In this document: piece after piece, positions 52,039 through 60,324 of the stretch
Position numbering within the stretch: position 1 is the stretch's first letter
Layout of the letters: the number at the start of each line of letters is the position of its first letter
Assembly: GCA_035570055.1 (NCBI GenBank)
Contig: DATMLM010000072.1
Coordinates: forward strand, 17,385-81,384
DNA from: DASRDS01 sp035570055
GTDB taxonomy: Bacteria > Gemmatimonadota > Gemmatimonadetes > Gemmatimonadales > Gemmatimonadaceae
Length of the DNA: 64,000 nucleotides
Direction of reading: 5' to 3'
Notes under the pieces: model-generated
The model's input: the letters and a program-made list of their open reading frames with translations, nothing else
The model's database searches: none
What the model was told of the DNA's origin: nothing
Made by a program: the position numbers and the translations under genes

Positions 52039-52239
52039 ATGCGAACCATGACCCCACTCGAATCCCAACGCGACCGACTCCTCGCCCTGGCCGAGCGAAT
52101 CGTCGAAATCCTCGGCCAACCGTGGCCGCGCCGATACACCGCGCAAGTGCGCACCGTGTGGCAACTGCACACGCGCAGCCGGCGACTCCTCGAATGCACC
52201 GCCGCCCTGATACGCCGGGTAGATCGGCGCGCTCAATGA
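52039..52239 (+). CDS. Small helical protein
   Basis: 66 residues, helical and Arg/Leu-rich (LESQRDRLLALAERIVEILG). Starts at one of two nearby ATGs (52039, 52048) and overlaps the next small gene by ATGA. It opens a run of five overlapping rightward genes in element A. No family recognised. Confidence 0.55.
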   Translation: MRTMTPLESQRDRLLALAERIVEILGQPWPRRYTAQVRTVWQLHTRSRRLLECTAALIRRVDRRAQ

Positions 52240-52424
52240 CGGCGCTCACGGACACGCAGCGCACGCAGATCGTCGACCGACTCGAACGCCTCGGGCACGC
52301 GATCAATCTCGATTACGGCCCGAAAAGCGACGGCATGGCCGAGCTCCTGGCGATCGAGAGCGCGGCGGCCGATCTGCTCCATCACGTGCGCTGGCTCATC
52401 GCCAAGCGTCAGGAAGGACACTGA
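52236..52424 (+). CDS. Small helical protein
   Basis: 62 residues (MTALTDTQRTQIVDRLERLG and MAELLAIESAAADLLHHVRW), probably helical. ATGA overlap with the preceding gene and TGATG overlap with the XRE gene after it, so the three are translationally coupled. No family recognised. Confidence 0.6.
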   Translation: MTALTDTQRTQIVDRLERLGHAINLDYGPKSDGMAELLAIESAAADLLHHVRWLIAKRQEGH

Positions 52425-53074
52425 TGGAAAGGCACGAGGACCTGGCGCCCCTGGCTGAGACGATGCGTGCGTTCCGCAAGGCAGCCGGCTACACGCAGGA
52501 AGCCTTCGCCAACGCGGCACACCTCGACAGAGGGTTCGTCGGCGCCGTCGAGCGCGCGGAACGCAATGTCGGGTTCCGGAAGGTCCGCGCACTGCTCGTC
52601 GGACTCAGGGTCACCTGGCGCGACTTCGGCGCCGCGCTCGACGACCTCGACCCGCTCCGCGTGCGATCGGAGGCTGAGTACGACGCCGCCATCACGCAGC
52701 TTCGGGATGCGATCGATCGACAACGGGGCGCGATGTTGAGCCTCTGCCGCGTACTCGTTCAGCACTTGACGGCCGACCAGCAGTTCGCGGTGCTCGCGCT
52801 CAACGAGGCGGGTAAGATCCTGCCGTGCACGTTCGCCAAGCTGCTGGACCGGATCGCACGCGGCGCCGCGCTGGAGCCACTGTGCAACCGCCTCGCCCGG
52901 GACCGGCGACTGCTCGACCTCGTGAGAGGCTCACGGCCTTTTAGGGAGGCGGCCATTCGTCACGCCGAGATCGCGGCGTGCATGGCCGAGTGCAGCGCGG
53001 CGGGAGCAGCGGCAAACGCGGCCGGGAAGTACCTCAGAACGCACTTCAGGCGGGAGCGCCGCCCCCGTGCCTAG
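52424..53074 (+). CDS. XRE-family regulator with C-terminal extension
   Basis: 216 residues. The N-terminal third is a Cro/C1-type HTH (MRAFRKAAGYTQEAFANAAH, then LDRGFVGAVERAERNVGFRK). The rest is helical and Ala-rich with several Cys, of unknown role. It is the first of three HTH genes in a row that overlap one another. Confidence 0.82.
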   Translation: MERHEDLAPLAETMRAFRKAAGYTQEAFANAAHLDRGFVGAVERAERNVGFRKVRALLVGLRVTWRDFGAALDDLDPLRVRSEAEYDAAITQLRDAIDRQRGAMLSLCRVLVQHLTADQQFAVLALNEAGKILPCTFAKLLDRIARGAALEPLCNRLARDRRLLDLVRGSRPFREAAIRHAEIAACMAECSAAGAAANAAGKYLRTHFRRERRPRA

Positions 53075-53324
53075 GATAGAGGCCACCTCCGTGATCATCG
53101 CAAAGATCCTCAAAGCCCACCGCGCGCGGTTGAGGATCTCGCAGGAGAAGTTGGCGCACCTGGCGGACGTTGACCGGACCTACGTCGGCAAGGTCGAGCG
53201 CGGCATCCTGAGCCCGACGATCGGCCGGCTGAATCGCGTGTTGCACGCAGCCGGCGTCACGTGGCAGGACTTCGGTCAGACCCTTGACTCCGAGTTGGCG
53301 AGAGTCGCCGGGAGGCAACCGTGA
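53067..53324 (+). CDS. XRE-family regulator
   Basis: 85 residues. Single HTH domain: LKAHRARLRISQEKLAHLAD, then VDRTYVGKVERGILSPTIGR. GTG start at 53067, overlapping the end of the first XRE gene by 8 bases. Its HTH core resembles that of the next gene, suggesting duplication. Confidence 0.82.
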   Translation: MPRIEATSVIIAKILKAHRARLRISQEKLAHLADVDRTYVGKVERGILSPTIGRLNRVLHAAGVTWQDFGQTLDSELARVAGRQP

Positions 53325-53623
53325 AGCGACTCCGGATCATCTTGCCACATCGACCGTGGTGTCGCCGCGAGGTGACGATTGCATGCATCGCCAAGACGGT
53401 CCGGACACTGCGCCAGCGCACGGGCGTGTCGCAAGAGACGCTGGCGTGGTCCGCCGACGTCGACAGGAACTATCTCGGGAAGGTCGAGCGCCGGAAGTTG
53501 AGCCCGACGATCGTCACGCTGGACCGCGTGCTGACGATCCTCGACGTGTCATGGGCGCAGTTCGGTGCCGCGCTCGACGCAGAGCTAGCCGCCGACTCCG
53601 GGCGTGTGCAGCGGCGGCCGTGA
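53321..53623 (+). CDS. XRE-family regulator
   Basis: 100 residues with an HTH core RTLRQRTGVSQETLAWSADV, then DRNYLGKVERRKLSPTIVTL, close to that of its neighbour. GTG at 53321 overlaps the preceding stop (GTGA). The C-terminal tails of both (TWQDFGQTLDSEL, SWAQFGAALDAEL) are also alike. Confidence 0.82.
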   Translation: MKRLRIILPHRPWCRREVTIACIAKTVRTLRQRTGVSQETLAWSADVDRNYLGKVERRKLSPTIVTLDRVLTILDVSWAQFGAALDAELAADSGRVQRRP

Positions 53624-53841
53624 CAGATCTCGCTCCCGAGCTCTTAGTGTGGTTTAACATTGCGGCGCTATACGCGACGGGCAGCGCGGCCGATCTGATC
53701 AGCGCTATCGGCTTCGACTGTCCGCCGCGACCGGTCCCCTGGACCATCTGGCACTCCAGGCGCCTTCGCTCGGATTCCGTCTCGCGTCGGTCGATGTTCC
53801 TGATGCTGGCGAGCAGCCTGTCGTGGAGTTTCTCGGCATAG
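53620..53841 (+). CDS. Small open frame, possibly part of a frameshifted gene
   Basis: 73 residues from GTG at 53620, overlapping the third XRE stop. The first half (LAPELLVWFNIAALYATGSA) looks coding. From about 53735 the better coding frame is the one of the next gene (LDHLALQAPSLGFRLASVDV), so the two may have been one gene joined across a frameshift in the CCCC run. Confidence 0.3.
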   Translation: MTDLAPELLVWFNIAALYATGSAADLISAIGFDCPPRPVPWTIWHSRRLRSDSVSRRSMFLMLASSLSWSFSA

Positions 53842-54341
53842 TGCCCACTTCGGCCGATGACATCGCTGCCGCGCGAGCCGAAGCAGATAGCGCAGGCGGG
53901 CAGTCGGAACGTCAGAAGATTGATGAGGCTGCCGACTTCCTCGGCGAGCTATGTGCATCGGGCCCAGTCGACCGGCGGGACGTCGAGCGATACGGCAAGA
54001 CAAACGGCTTTTCGATGCGGACGCTCGATCGCGCTCGACAGCGTGCCGATATTCTCACACGGTCGCTCGGATTTGGTAAGGAGAAACGGTCGGAGTGGTA
54101 CCGCGCGGACGACAGATCCGGTCCGCCCATTCCCGCCAACGCCTACGGAGAGTCGACGGAGTTAAACCCGAACACTGCCAATCCCGCCAATCCCGCCAAC
54201 GGCACCTATATAGACGGGCATGGCGCGATTGGCGCGAATGGCCATCCGCCTGAGCTGCGCCTGCGCATGACCGCGCACGGTCTGCAGCCGTTCGACGGGG
54301 ATCGACCCGTGCCAACCATTCCCGGGCAGGGGGATCCATGA
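53823..54341 (+). CDS. C-terminal remnant of a phage-type protein, possibly AAA/RepA-like
   Basis: 172 residues from GTG at 53823, but the frame is open from 53658 and looks coding there (GPLDHLALQAPSLGFRLASV). The part IDEAADFLGELCASGPVDRR, then DVERYGKTNGFSMRTLDRAR resembles the C-terminal winged-helix of RepA/AAA_25-type replication ATPases of phages and plasmids. No ATPase motifs are present, so the N-terminal domain seems to be lost. A low-complexity NPANPAN stretch follows. Confidence 0.5.
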   Translation: MEFLGIVPTSADDIAAARAEADSAGGQSERQKIDEAADFLGELCASGPVDRRDVERYGKTNGFSMRTLDRARQRADILTRSLGFGKEKRSEWYRADDRSGPPIPANAYGESTELNPNTANPANPANGTYIDGHGAIGANGHPPELRLRMTAHGLQPFDGDRPVPTIPGQGDP

Positions 54342-54411
54342 CGACTCGCGCTCGCGATTATCGCTATGTTTGACCACGTGCTCTGACTCGTCACCCACAA
54401 CAGCAATCTCA

Positions 54412-54798
54412 ATGGCCGCTGCATCTTCAGCTCTGTCTTTGGAGCCCACCAAATTTGCGACCAAGAAAGGCCGGGGGCTAAAGGCCCTGCCGCCATGGTT
54501 GAAACCAGGCAATCCAGGGCATAGAAACCCGAAGCGCGGACCGGTTGACAAGATCGTGGAAATCTGCCGGATGCATACGAGAGAGGACGCAATACCGAAG
54601 CTGGTGGCCATTATCCGGAGTGACGAGGCCGAAGCGCGAGACCAGATCAAGGCGTGCGAAGTGATTGGCAAGTGGGCTGGCATGGACAATAGCCCGACAG
54701 TCACGGTGAACGACAACACGGTGCACTCCGCCAAGATCGTCTATCTCCCGCAACTGGGCGTCGAAGTGCATAGCCTACCAGACATCGAGCGCGACTGA
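54412..54798 (+). CDS. Phage terminase small subunit-like / DUF5681-like protein
   Basis: 128 residues from ATG at 54412 (an alternative TTG lies at 54370). After a Lys-rich start, LKPGNPGHRNPKRGPVDKIV resembles the KPGQSGNP motif of DUF5681 and small-terminase-like proteins, followed by a helical part (AIPKLVAIIRSDEAEARDQI) and a Val-rich end. It suggests a phage ancestry of element A. It converges on the integrase gene. Confidence 0.55.
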   Translation: MAAASSALSLEPTKFATKKGRGLKALPPWLKPGNPGHRNPKRGPVDKIVEICRMHTREDAIPKLVAIIRSDEAEARDQIKACEVIGKWAGMDNSPTVTVNDNTVHSAKIVYLPQLGVEVHSLPDIERD

Positions 54799-54845
54799 CC
54801 AGCTACCATCGTGGAGCCCCGATGACCGACAGTCGCGGAGGCGCG

Positions 54846-56123
54846 CTACCGCACGACGCGCATAGCCGGCGTTCCACGAAGATGGTCCGCGATCGCGACG
54901 GCGGCGACATCCGCCGCTGCTTTGACGGGCGAATCGAGTAGGTGCGCGTATTTCTGAGTCGTCTTGCTATCGCGATGGCCAAGCAGTTTTCCAATCACGA
55001 GCAGAGAGCCGCCGGCCGACGCGGAGATTGAGGCGAACGAGTGACGCAAGTCATGGAGGCGCACCCCCTCAAGCCCGGCGGCGAGGCGTGCGGCTTCCCA
55101 TACGCGCCGCGCATCGGCGAGCGGTCGGCCCTCCTTCCGACCCGGGAAGACGTAGGGCGAGCCCTCAACGCGCGGAAGCTCCGACAGGAGTAGCACAGCC
55201 GGCGCGCCGAGCGGGCGCTGGCTCTTGCCTGTCTTCGTATCGGTGAGTGTTGCGAACCCACGCGCAGGATCGAGCGCGTCCCACCGGAGCGTCATCGCTT
55301 CTTGCTCGCGCCAGCCGGAGAGTAGAAGAAACCGGATAGCGGCAACCGCGAATGGGTCAGCCGGTCGCGGCGCATCAACCGACTTCGGCCGGTGCTTCGC
55401 GGACTTGCCCGTCTTGCGTGGGCGCCACGGCCGCGGTGCCGGCGGGAGTCCTTCACGCTCGGCGCGGGTGAGTGCTTCGCCAAGGCGGCCGATTTCCTCG
55501 GGCGTGAGGAACCGCTCACGCTCGCGCTCGTCGAATGGCTCGACATCGGTCGCGGGATTCGTGTGCCGCAGGCGGACGCCCTGACGCTCCGCGTACGTGA
55601 AGAACGCCCCGACGAGTGCAACAACGCGATTCGCGAGGTAGGGGCCGTTGTTCTTGCCTACCGTGCGGTGCAGCTTGGCCACGTCGGCCGTCGTCACGTC
55701 AGCCACGCGCTTAGACCCAAGTGCCGGCTCGACGTGCTTAGCCCACTGGCGCCGGTACTCGGTCGCGGTCGTCGTCTTCCGCCGCGCAGCGACATCGCTG
55801 AGGTAATCGACGCCAAGCGCGGCAACTGTGGGCGCGTCCTTCGCCGCGTCGCGGTCACTCGCGGGATCACCGCCCGCCGCGATCACGGCACGCTTTTGGT
55901 TTGCGATATGTCGCGCCTGTTCGAGCGTCAGCGCGCCGTGATCGCCGATCGTGAGGCGACGCTGTACAGCGCCGGCTCGGTATATCAGTGAGAAGATCCG
56001 ACGCCCATCCGGCATGACGCGGCAACCGAAACCGGGCGTCGCCTGTTCGTACACGTCATAGCGCTCCTCGCGTGCCTTGAGCGCGTCGAGGTAGCGTTTC
56101 GTGAGTTTCGGGATTGCGGCCAT
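54846..56123 (-). CDS. Tyrosine recombinase / integrase
   Basis: 425 residues of the phage P4-like integrase group. The N-terminal arm-binding domain (DUF4102-like; FGCRVMPDGRRIFSLIYRAG) is followed by a core-binding domain and the catalytic domain with R272 (SGWREQEAM), K300, H357-x-x-R360 (HDLRH), H383 (LGHRD) and the nucleophile Y392 (QKYAHL). The catalytic set is complete. It lies next to att copy 2, reading leftward, and should insert element A into the 3' end of tRNA-Gln. Confidence 0.95.
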   Translation of the reverse strand: MAAIPKLTKRYLDALKAREERYDVYEQATPGFGCRVMPDGRRIFSLIYRAGAVQRRLTIGDHGALTLEQARHIANQKRAVIAAGGDPASDRDAAKDAPTVAALGVDYLSDVAARRKTTTATEYRRQWAKHVEPALGSKRVADVTTADVAKLHRTVGKNNGPYLANRVVALVGAFFTYAERQGVRLRHTNPATDVEPFDERERERFLTPEEIGRLGEALTRAEREGLPPAPRPWRPRKTGKSAKHRPKSVDAPRPADPFAVAAIRFLLLSGWREQEAMTLRWDALDPARGFATLTDTKTGKSQRPLGAPAVLLLSELPRVEGSPYVFPGRKEGRPLADARRVWEAARLAAGLEGVRLHDLRHSFASISASAGGSLLVIGKLLGHRDSKTTQKYAHLLDSPVKAAADVAAVAIADHLRGTPAMRVVR

Positions 56124-56138
56124 CGTCGGGTGTTCGTC

Positions 56139-56160
56139 TCGGGGTAGCAGTGGGGTAGCA
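56139..56160 (+). repeat. Paired GGGGTAGCA repeats, right end of element A
   Basis: GGGGTAGCA is found twice, 11 bases apart, in the 16-37 bases upstream of the integrase start. Matches the pair near att copy 1 in spacing and orientation. They may be arm-type integrase sites and could also let the integrase regulate its own gene. Confidence 0.65.
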
Positions 56161-56265
56161 ACCGAGAGGAATTTACGGCGAACGCCAGGGATAGCCAGAG
56201 TATATGAGTCGATTGTGGCATAATGACTTAGCTGTAAGCAGGGAACCCGGGCGACATCGGGACTT

Positions 56266-56315
56266 CTGACTCTGGATCAGGAGAGTCCTGGTTCGAGCCC
56301 AGGAGGGGCAACTTA
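56266..56315 (+). repeat. att copy 2 (middle), 3' half of tRNA-Gln
   Basis: Identical over 50 bases to the end of tRNA-Gln at 48501-48550. The 5' half of the tRNA is absent, so this is not a functional tRNA gene. A degenerate version of the tRNA terminator follows (56321-56360), similar to the one after copy 3. Confidence 0.92.
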
Positions 56316-56444
56316 AACTATGGCGCTGCTTGGGTTTATCTCAGGCGGCGCTGTTGCTTTTGGTGCGGTTACGCGCCTGACCCCTGATCTCTGGTCGTTG
56401 CTGTTGTAAATCGAACGTTAAGTTCTATATTAATCCCTGTATGT

Positions 56445-56479
56445 TGCTGTGAATATAACTGCACGTTATATTCACAGCA
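56445..56479. promoter_or_regulatory. Perfect 15-bp inverted repeat upstream of abiEi
   Basis: TGCTGTGAATATAAC (56445-56459) is repeated exactly as GTTATATTCACAGCA (56465-56479) on the other strand, with a 5-bp spacer TGCAC. It ends on the first base of the AbiEi start codon. AbiEi antitoxins are known to repress their own operon through inverted repeats at this position. Confidence 0.82.
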
Positions 56480-57066
56480 TGCGATCGACTTACCGCGCGG
56501 TGTACGCCCTTGCTGAGGAGCAGATGGGCTACGTCACGACCGCGCAGGCGCGCGTGGCCGGCATCCAACCCATGGCCCTTGTCATGATGGCTCGTCGGGG
56601 AGTCGTCGACCGAGCAAGCCATGGCGTCTATCGGCTCGTTGATTTCCCCTCATATCCACTCGCGCAACTCATGCACGCGACGCTGTGGCCGAACGAGCAT
56701 CGTGGCGTCTTGTCGCACGAGACCGCGCTCGCTCTTCATGAGATGTCCGATGTCGATCCGCCAGCGGTGCACATCACAGTCCCGGCGACATATCGTGTCC
56801 AACGCGCGACGCCGCGGCATATGATCGTCCACCGAGCGGACCTCGTGCCAGAAGACGTCATGCAGATTGAGCGCATGCCGGTGACGACCCCGGAGCGGAC
56901 CGTGCGAGACTGTCTCGGCGCGCACGTCGGACCAGCGATCCTTCGTCAAGCGATTGAGGACGGCGAGCGGTGGGGTCGCCTCACGCCGGTGGTCGCCGCC
57001 ATGTTGCGCGAAGAGGTCCGGCGCGGTGCGTTGCACGTGACCGCCGTGGCCAAGGAGGGCGCGTGA
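56479..57066 (+). CDS. abiEi: AbiEi antitoxin
   Basis: 195 residues. The N-terminal winged-helix domain (YALAEEQMGYVTTAQARVAG, then RRGVVDRASHGVYRL) is the AbiEi_4 type, and the C-terminal domain (RTVRDCLG, AIEDGERWGRLTP) blocks the toxin. The pair is a type IV toxin-antitoxin, active in abortive phage defence. ATG at 56479 lies on the operator palindrome. Its stop overlaps the toxin start. Confidence 0.9.
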   Translation: MRSTYRAVYALAEEQMGYVTTAQARVAGIQPMALVMMARRGVVDRASHGVYRLVDFPSYPLAQLMHATLWPNEHRGVLSHETALALHEMSDVDPPAVHITVPATYRVQRATPRHMIVHRADLVPEDVMQIERMPVTTPERTVRDCLGAHVGPAILRQAIEDGERWGRLTPVVAAMLREEVRRGALHVTAVAKEGA

Positions 57067-57923
57067 GCTCGCGCTCTGATCCACCGGCGCCGCCGTCGGT
57101 CGGCCGACTCGAGAAGTACGTGCTGGCGGTTGCCAATGCGGAAGGGGTCGCCGCGCCACGCGTGCGGCACTGGGTCTCCTTCATGATGCTCTGCGGCGCA
57201 CTCGATCGAGCCTCGGTGTCGCAGGGTGGTCGGCGTTGCGTTGTCAAAGGCGGCGTGGCGTTGGAACTGAGGATCCGCGGTCGCGCGCGAGCCACGCAAG
57301 ACTTGGACGTGGTGATCGAGTGCGAGGAGCACGAGCTGGTTACCGCACTCGATGAGGCGCTGCGGACGCCATATGGTGGGTGTACGTTCACGCGCCGGTC
57401 AACTGTCCTCCCGCTACGTCCAAACGGAGTCCGGGTCGAGGTGCAGGTCGCGTATCGGACGCAGCGATGGGCGACCGTGAAACTCGACGTGACACCGCCG
57501 GACGCGGCGATGGAAGAAGAGCGAGTCGCCGCGATCTCGCTGGCGCCATTCGGACTGGTCGGCCCCGAGAGCGTGCCGTGTCTGTCGCTTCGATACCACA
57601 TCGCGCAGAAATTCCACGGACTGACGAAAGTCCACGACGACGGCACCGAGCACGATCGGTATCGTGACGCGATTGATCTGCTGCTTCTCCAGCCACTCAT
57701 CGATCGCTCGAATCTCTCCGAAGTCCGCGCGGCATGCGAGGAGACATTCCGTGTGCGTGCAGAGCGCCGCTGGCCACCCGTGATCGCGTTGCCTGAGCGT
57801 TGGCGCGGACCGTTTGCCACCGATGCTCGAGCGGTGGCACTCGACATTGTCGATCTCGTCGAAGCGGAGAGTGCGCTACGAGCATTCGTGTCAGAGATCT
57901 GCGCGTCCGCTGACGGGCCGTAA
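57063..57923 (+). CDS. abiEii: AbiEii toxin, nucleotidyltransferase
   Basis: 286 residues with the DUF1814 nucleotidyltransferase fold: KGG at 62-64 (VVKGGVALELRIRG) and DxD at 80-82 (TQDLDVVIE), with the later motifs KLDVTPPD, AQKFHGL and DRYRDAIDLLLL. AbiEii/MenT-type enzymes inactivate tRNA or use GTP to stop growth. GTG at 57063 overlaps the antitoxin stop (GTGA). All visible catalytic residues are intact. Confidence 0.92.
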   Translation: MSSRSDPPAPPSVGRLEKYVLAVANAEGVAAPRVRHWVSFMMLCGALDRASVSQGGRRCVVKGGVALELRIRGRARATQDLDVVIECEEHELVTALDEALRTPYGGCTFTRRSTVLPLRPNGVRVEVQVAYRTQRWATVKLDVTPPDAAMEEERVAAISLAPFGLVGPESVPCLSLRYHIAQKFHGLTKVHDDGTEHDRYRDAIDLLLLQPLIDRSNLSEVRAACEETFRVRAERRWPPVIALPERWRGPFATDARAVALDIVDLVEAESALRAFVSEICASADGP

Positions 57924-58081
57924 CTGCTCGTTCGCGCCTAGTGGGAAGGCGTGACGGCAGGCACGCCACACCTTCCGCGCATGTGACACGATCTGGTCTG
58001 ATCGCGTCAGAAATCAGCCTGTTGCCTACTGTTAAGCTCGCGTGTACTGTGCGCAGCTCATACCTGTCCCTACTAGCCCAG

Positions 58082-60025
58082 ATGTCGCAACTCGAAGCTC
58101 GCTCACCATTTGCTCCCGCACCGCCTGACCCGGGCGCACGAACAACGTTCGAACGTTTGACGGGTAAGGCGCGGCCGGACCTCGCGCGCCAAGCGCTGGC
58201 TCGCTACCTGGCGCTAACCCCATCCGAGCGGCTCGATCCCAATCAATTCAATGCGTTGACTGAGCGATACGGTCTCGATTCGCACGATCGGCATACGCTG
58301 CGTGTGTGGATATACGAGACGGCATTGTTGGCATTCTGGGATGGTCGGGAGCCTTCTGTCGTCGAGCGCGGTCAGCTCGTAAAGTTCCGCCGCTTCGGCG
58401 ATATCGATGTTGGTGAGGCGCAGCGCCTGCATGCAAAACTTACTGAGGCGCGGTTTATGGAATTGGTCGATGACGCATGCGATCACGCTGTCCCGTCAGT
58501 CTTGCCCCGCACGCTGCGTGATCTGGCTCAACGCTTCGCCTTCGACGACCCTGACTCACGCTCCCTCTACGCGAGCGTTGTTGAACGCTGGAAGAAGCGG
58601 GCGATCGAGGATTGCAAAAAACGTGGCCGACTCACACTCGAGGAGTTCAACCGCGACAAAGAAATCGCGGAGGCGTTTGGAAGCGCGTTTACCGAGGTAG
58701 AGGAGAATTGGCTGCGCTGCGCCTTCTTGTACGACTATCTCGAACGTGGCGAACCCATTCCCCCAATCGCCAATGTCCCGATCAATCTCCAGAAATCGGA
58801 GACCTGTTACGGCTCGATCCAAGCTGCCTGGGTGGAACGGATGGCCCGCGCCATTAAAACGGATCACGGAACGGCCTATTTCACGAACAGCCGCCTGATT
58901 TTCGAAGGGGGCAAGAAACCGGTCGTCATCAGACTCTCCGCCATCTTGGGCATAGCTGACGCCCACTCTTTCGTGCCAAACTTTTCGGCGATCCAGCTTA
59001 GAAAAGCCAGCGGAACGTCGCCAGAATTGTTGGTTCCAGAAGCCGCCGCGAAAATGACGGCGCTATTATTGACTCGACTGCTTCGTGGCGACATCGGCAC
59101 CAGTGACGGCTCTGCCGAGGCGCCGATCGAGGAAAAGCCACAATCTGCGTCGCAACCGAAGACAGTGACGAGGGCCCCGTCGCCTGCTGGAGATTCGAAG
59201 GGAGCCAACGATCCACTCCGATCGACGTTGGCTTCCCTTGAAGGCCTCGTCGGTCTCACTGCCGTTCGCTCGCAGGTGACCACGTTGGTGAACATCGCGA
59301 CCGCACAGCAGCGTCGGCGCTCCGAGGGTCTACCGGTGGCATCGATCACCTATCATTGCGTCTTCACCGGCAATCCTGGCACGGGCAAGACCACCGTCGC
59401 GCGGCTGCTGGCTCAGATATTCAAGGCACTCGGCTTGTTGTCCAAGGGCCACCTCGTGGAGACCGATCGCTCGGGGCTCGTGGGCGGCTACGTCGGACAG
59501 ACTGCACTGAAGACGTCGAGCGTTGTGCAGTCGGCAGTTGGTGGGATCCTCTTCGTCGATGAGGCCTATGCGCTGGCAAATCCGGGCGAGAACGACTACG
59601 GGCGAGAGGCGGTCGACACACTGCTCAAGCTGATGGAGGACAACCGTGACGATCTTGTAGTGATCGTCGCTGGCTATCCGGAACTCATGGAGCGATTCGT
59701 TCAGTCGAACCCGGGTCTCCGGTCGCGATTTGCGCGATATATAGACTTCCCGGACTACGACCCACCCTCCCTACTAGAAATCCTACTGCGACAGGCGAAG
59801 GAGAGTGGGTACCAGTTGGCGTCCGATGCAGTCGCCGCGGCGGAGCGTGTAATCACGGCGGAGTATGAGAGTCGCTCTCAGGGTTTTGGGAACGGACGGT
59901 TCGTGCGGAATCTCTTTGAAAGCATGTTGGCGAATCAAGCCAACCGTCTCGCATCATTCGAAGCGCCCACGCGGGACGACTTGATGACGCTCACGGCTTC
60001 CGACGTCAACGGTTCTGTCGGTTGA
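58082..60025 (+). CDS. AAA+ ATPase, CbbX/SpoVK type, with N-terminal extension
   Basis: 647 residues. The C-terminal AAA+ module has Walker A GNPGTGKT (about 430-437), Walker B ILFVDEAYAL (about 489), and the pore-loop and sensor segments of the CbbX/SpoVK group (GYVGQTALKT, LKLMEDNRDDLVVIVAGYP, NPGLRSRF). The 430-residue N-terminus is unusual: a helical part, then a roughly 90-residue segment around 240-330 (TAYFTNSRLIFEGGKKPVVI, RLSAILGIADA) that looks like a bacterial PH/GRAM domain. ATG at 58082 is chosen; the frame is open from 57941. Confidence 0.88.
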   Translation: MSQLEARSPFAPAPPDPGARTTFERLTGKARPDLARQALARYLALTPSERLDPNQFNALTERYGLDSHDRHTLRVWIYETALLAFWDGREPSVVERGQLVKFRRFGDIDVGEAQRLHAKLTEARFMELVDDACDHAVPSVLPRTLRDLAQRFAFDDPDSRSLYASVVERWKKRAIEDCKKRGRLTLEEFNRDKEIAEAFGSAFTEVEENWLRCAFLYDYLERGEPIPPIANVPINLQKSETCYGSIQAAWVERMARAIKTDHGTAYFTNSRLIFEGGKKPVVIRLSAILGIADAHSFVPNFSAIQLRKASGTSPELLVPEAAAKMTALLLTRLLRGDIGTSDGSAEAPIEEKPQSASQPKTVTRAPSPAGDSKGANDPLRSTLASLEGLVGLTAVRSQVTTLVNIATAQQRRRSEGLPVASITYHCVFTGNPGTGKTTVARLLAQIFKALGLLSKGHLVETDRSGLVGGYVGQTALKTSSVVQSAVGGILFVDEAYALANPGENDYGREAVDTLLKLMEDNRDDLVVIVAGYPELMERFVQSNPGLRSRFARYIDFPDYDPPSLLEILLRQAKESGYQLASDAVAAAERVITAEYESRSQGFGNGRFVRNLFESMLANQANRLASFEAPTRDDLMTLTASDVNGSVG

Positions 60026-60267
60026 GCCGATTTACGAAGCATTTGCACATCATAAGATTCTGCCCGCGTTCCAAGCGTGGTGGACGGTATGGAGGAGATT
60101 GTCGGCCGTTGAAGCATGTGATCGTTGTGATCGACACTTATGCCGAAACGGCACGTCGGGAGACTAGGTCGCTATTTCATGAAGGAATCGTAACCACGCT
60201 CTCAGAGGCGAAATATGCGACTCAGCTGTTAAAGGTTGTGATCAGAGAGTCGGCACCAGAGCCTTGA
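60022..60267 (+). CDS. Small open frame after the ATPase gene
   Basis: 81 residues from a TTG overlapping the ATPase stop. The second half (HVIVVIDTYAETARRETRSL, FHEGIVTTLSEAKYATQLLK) looks coding; the Arg-rich first 30 residues less so. It may start at a GTG near residue 33. No family recognised. Confidence 0.35.
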   Translation: MSRFTKHLHIIRFCPRSKRGGRYGGDCRPLKHVIVVIDTYAETARRETRSLFHEGIVTTLSEAKYATQLLKVVIRESAPEP

Positions 60268-60324
60268 ACGGTCAGACGATGGCGACGTGATAGGCGGTGC
60301 GCGTCGCCTTAGGTTAGAGACCTT

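Larger units (their letters stand above)
48551..56265. mobile_element. Integrative element A
   Basis: About 7.7 kb between att copies 1 and 2. It encodes a tyrosine integrase at its right end, a proteasome-like Ntn hydrolase, small hypothetical proteins, a RelE/antitoxin pair, an RHH-like small protein, three XRE regulators and remnants that look phage-derived. Paired GGGGTAGCA repeats near both ends look like integrase arm sites. No conjugation or capsid genes are seen. Confidence 0.85.

Noticed and set aside
56266..56315. A second tRNA-Gln gene at the middle repeat
   Set aside because: Only the 3' half is present; the acceptor 5' strand and D-arm are missing, so it is an att duplication.
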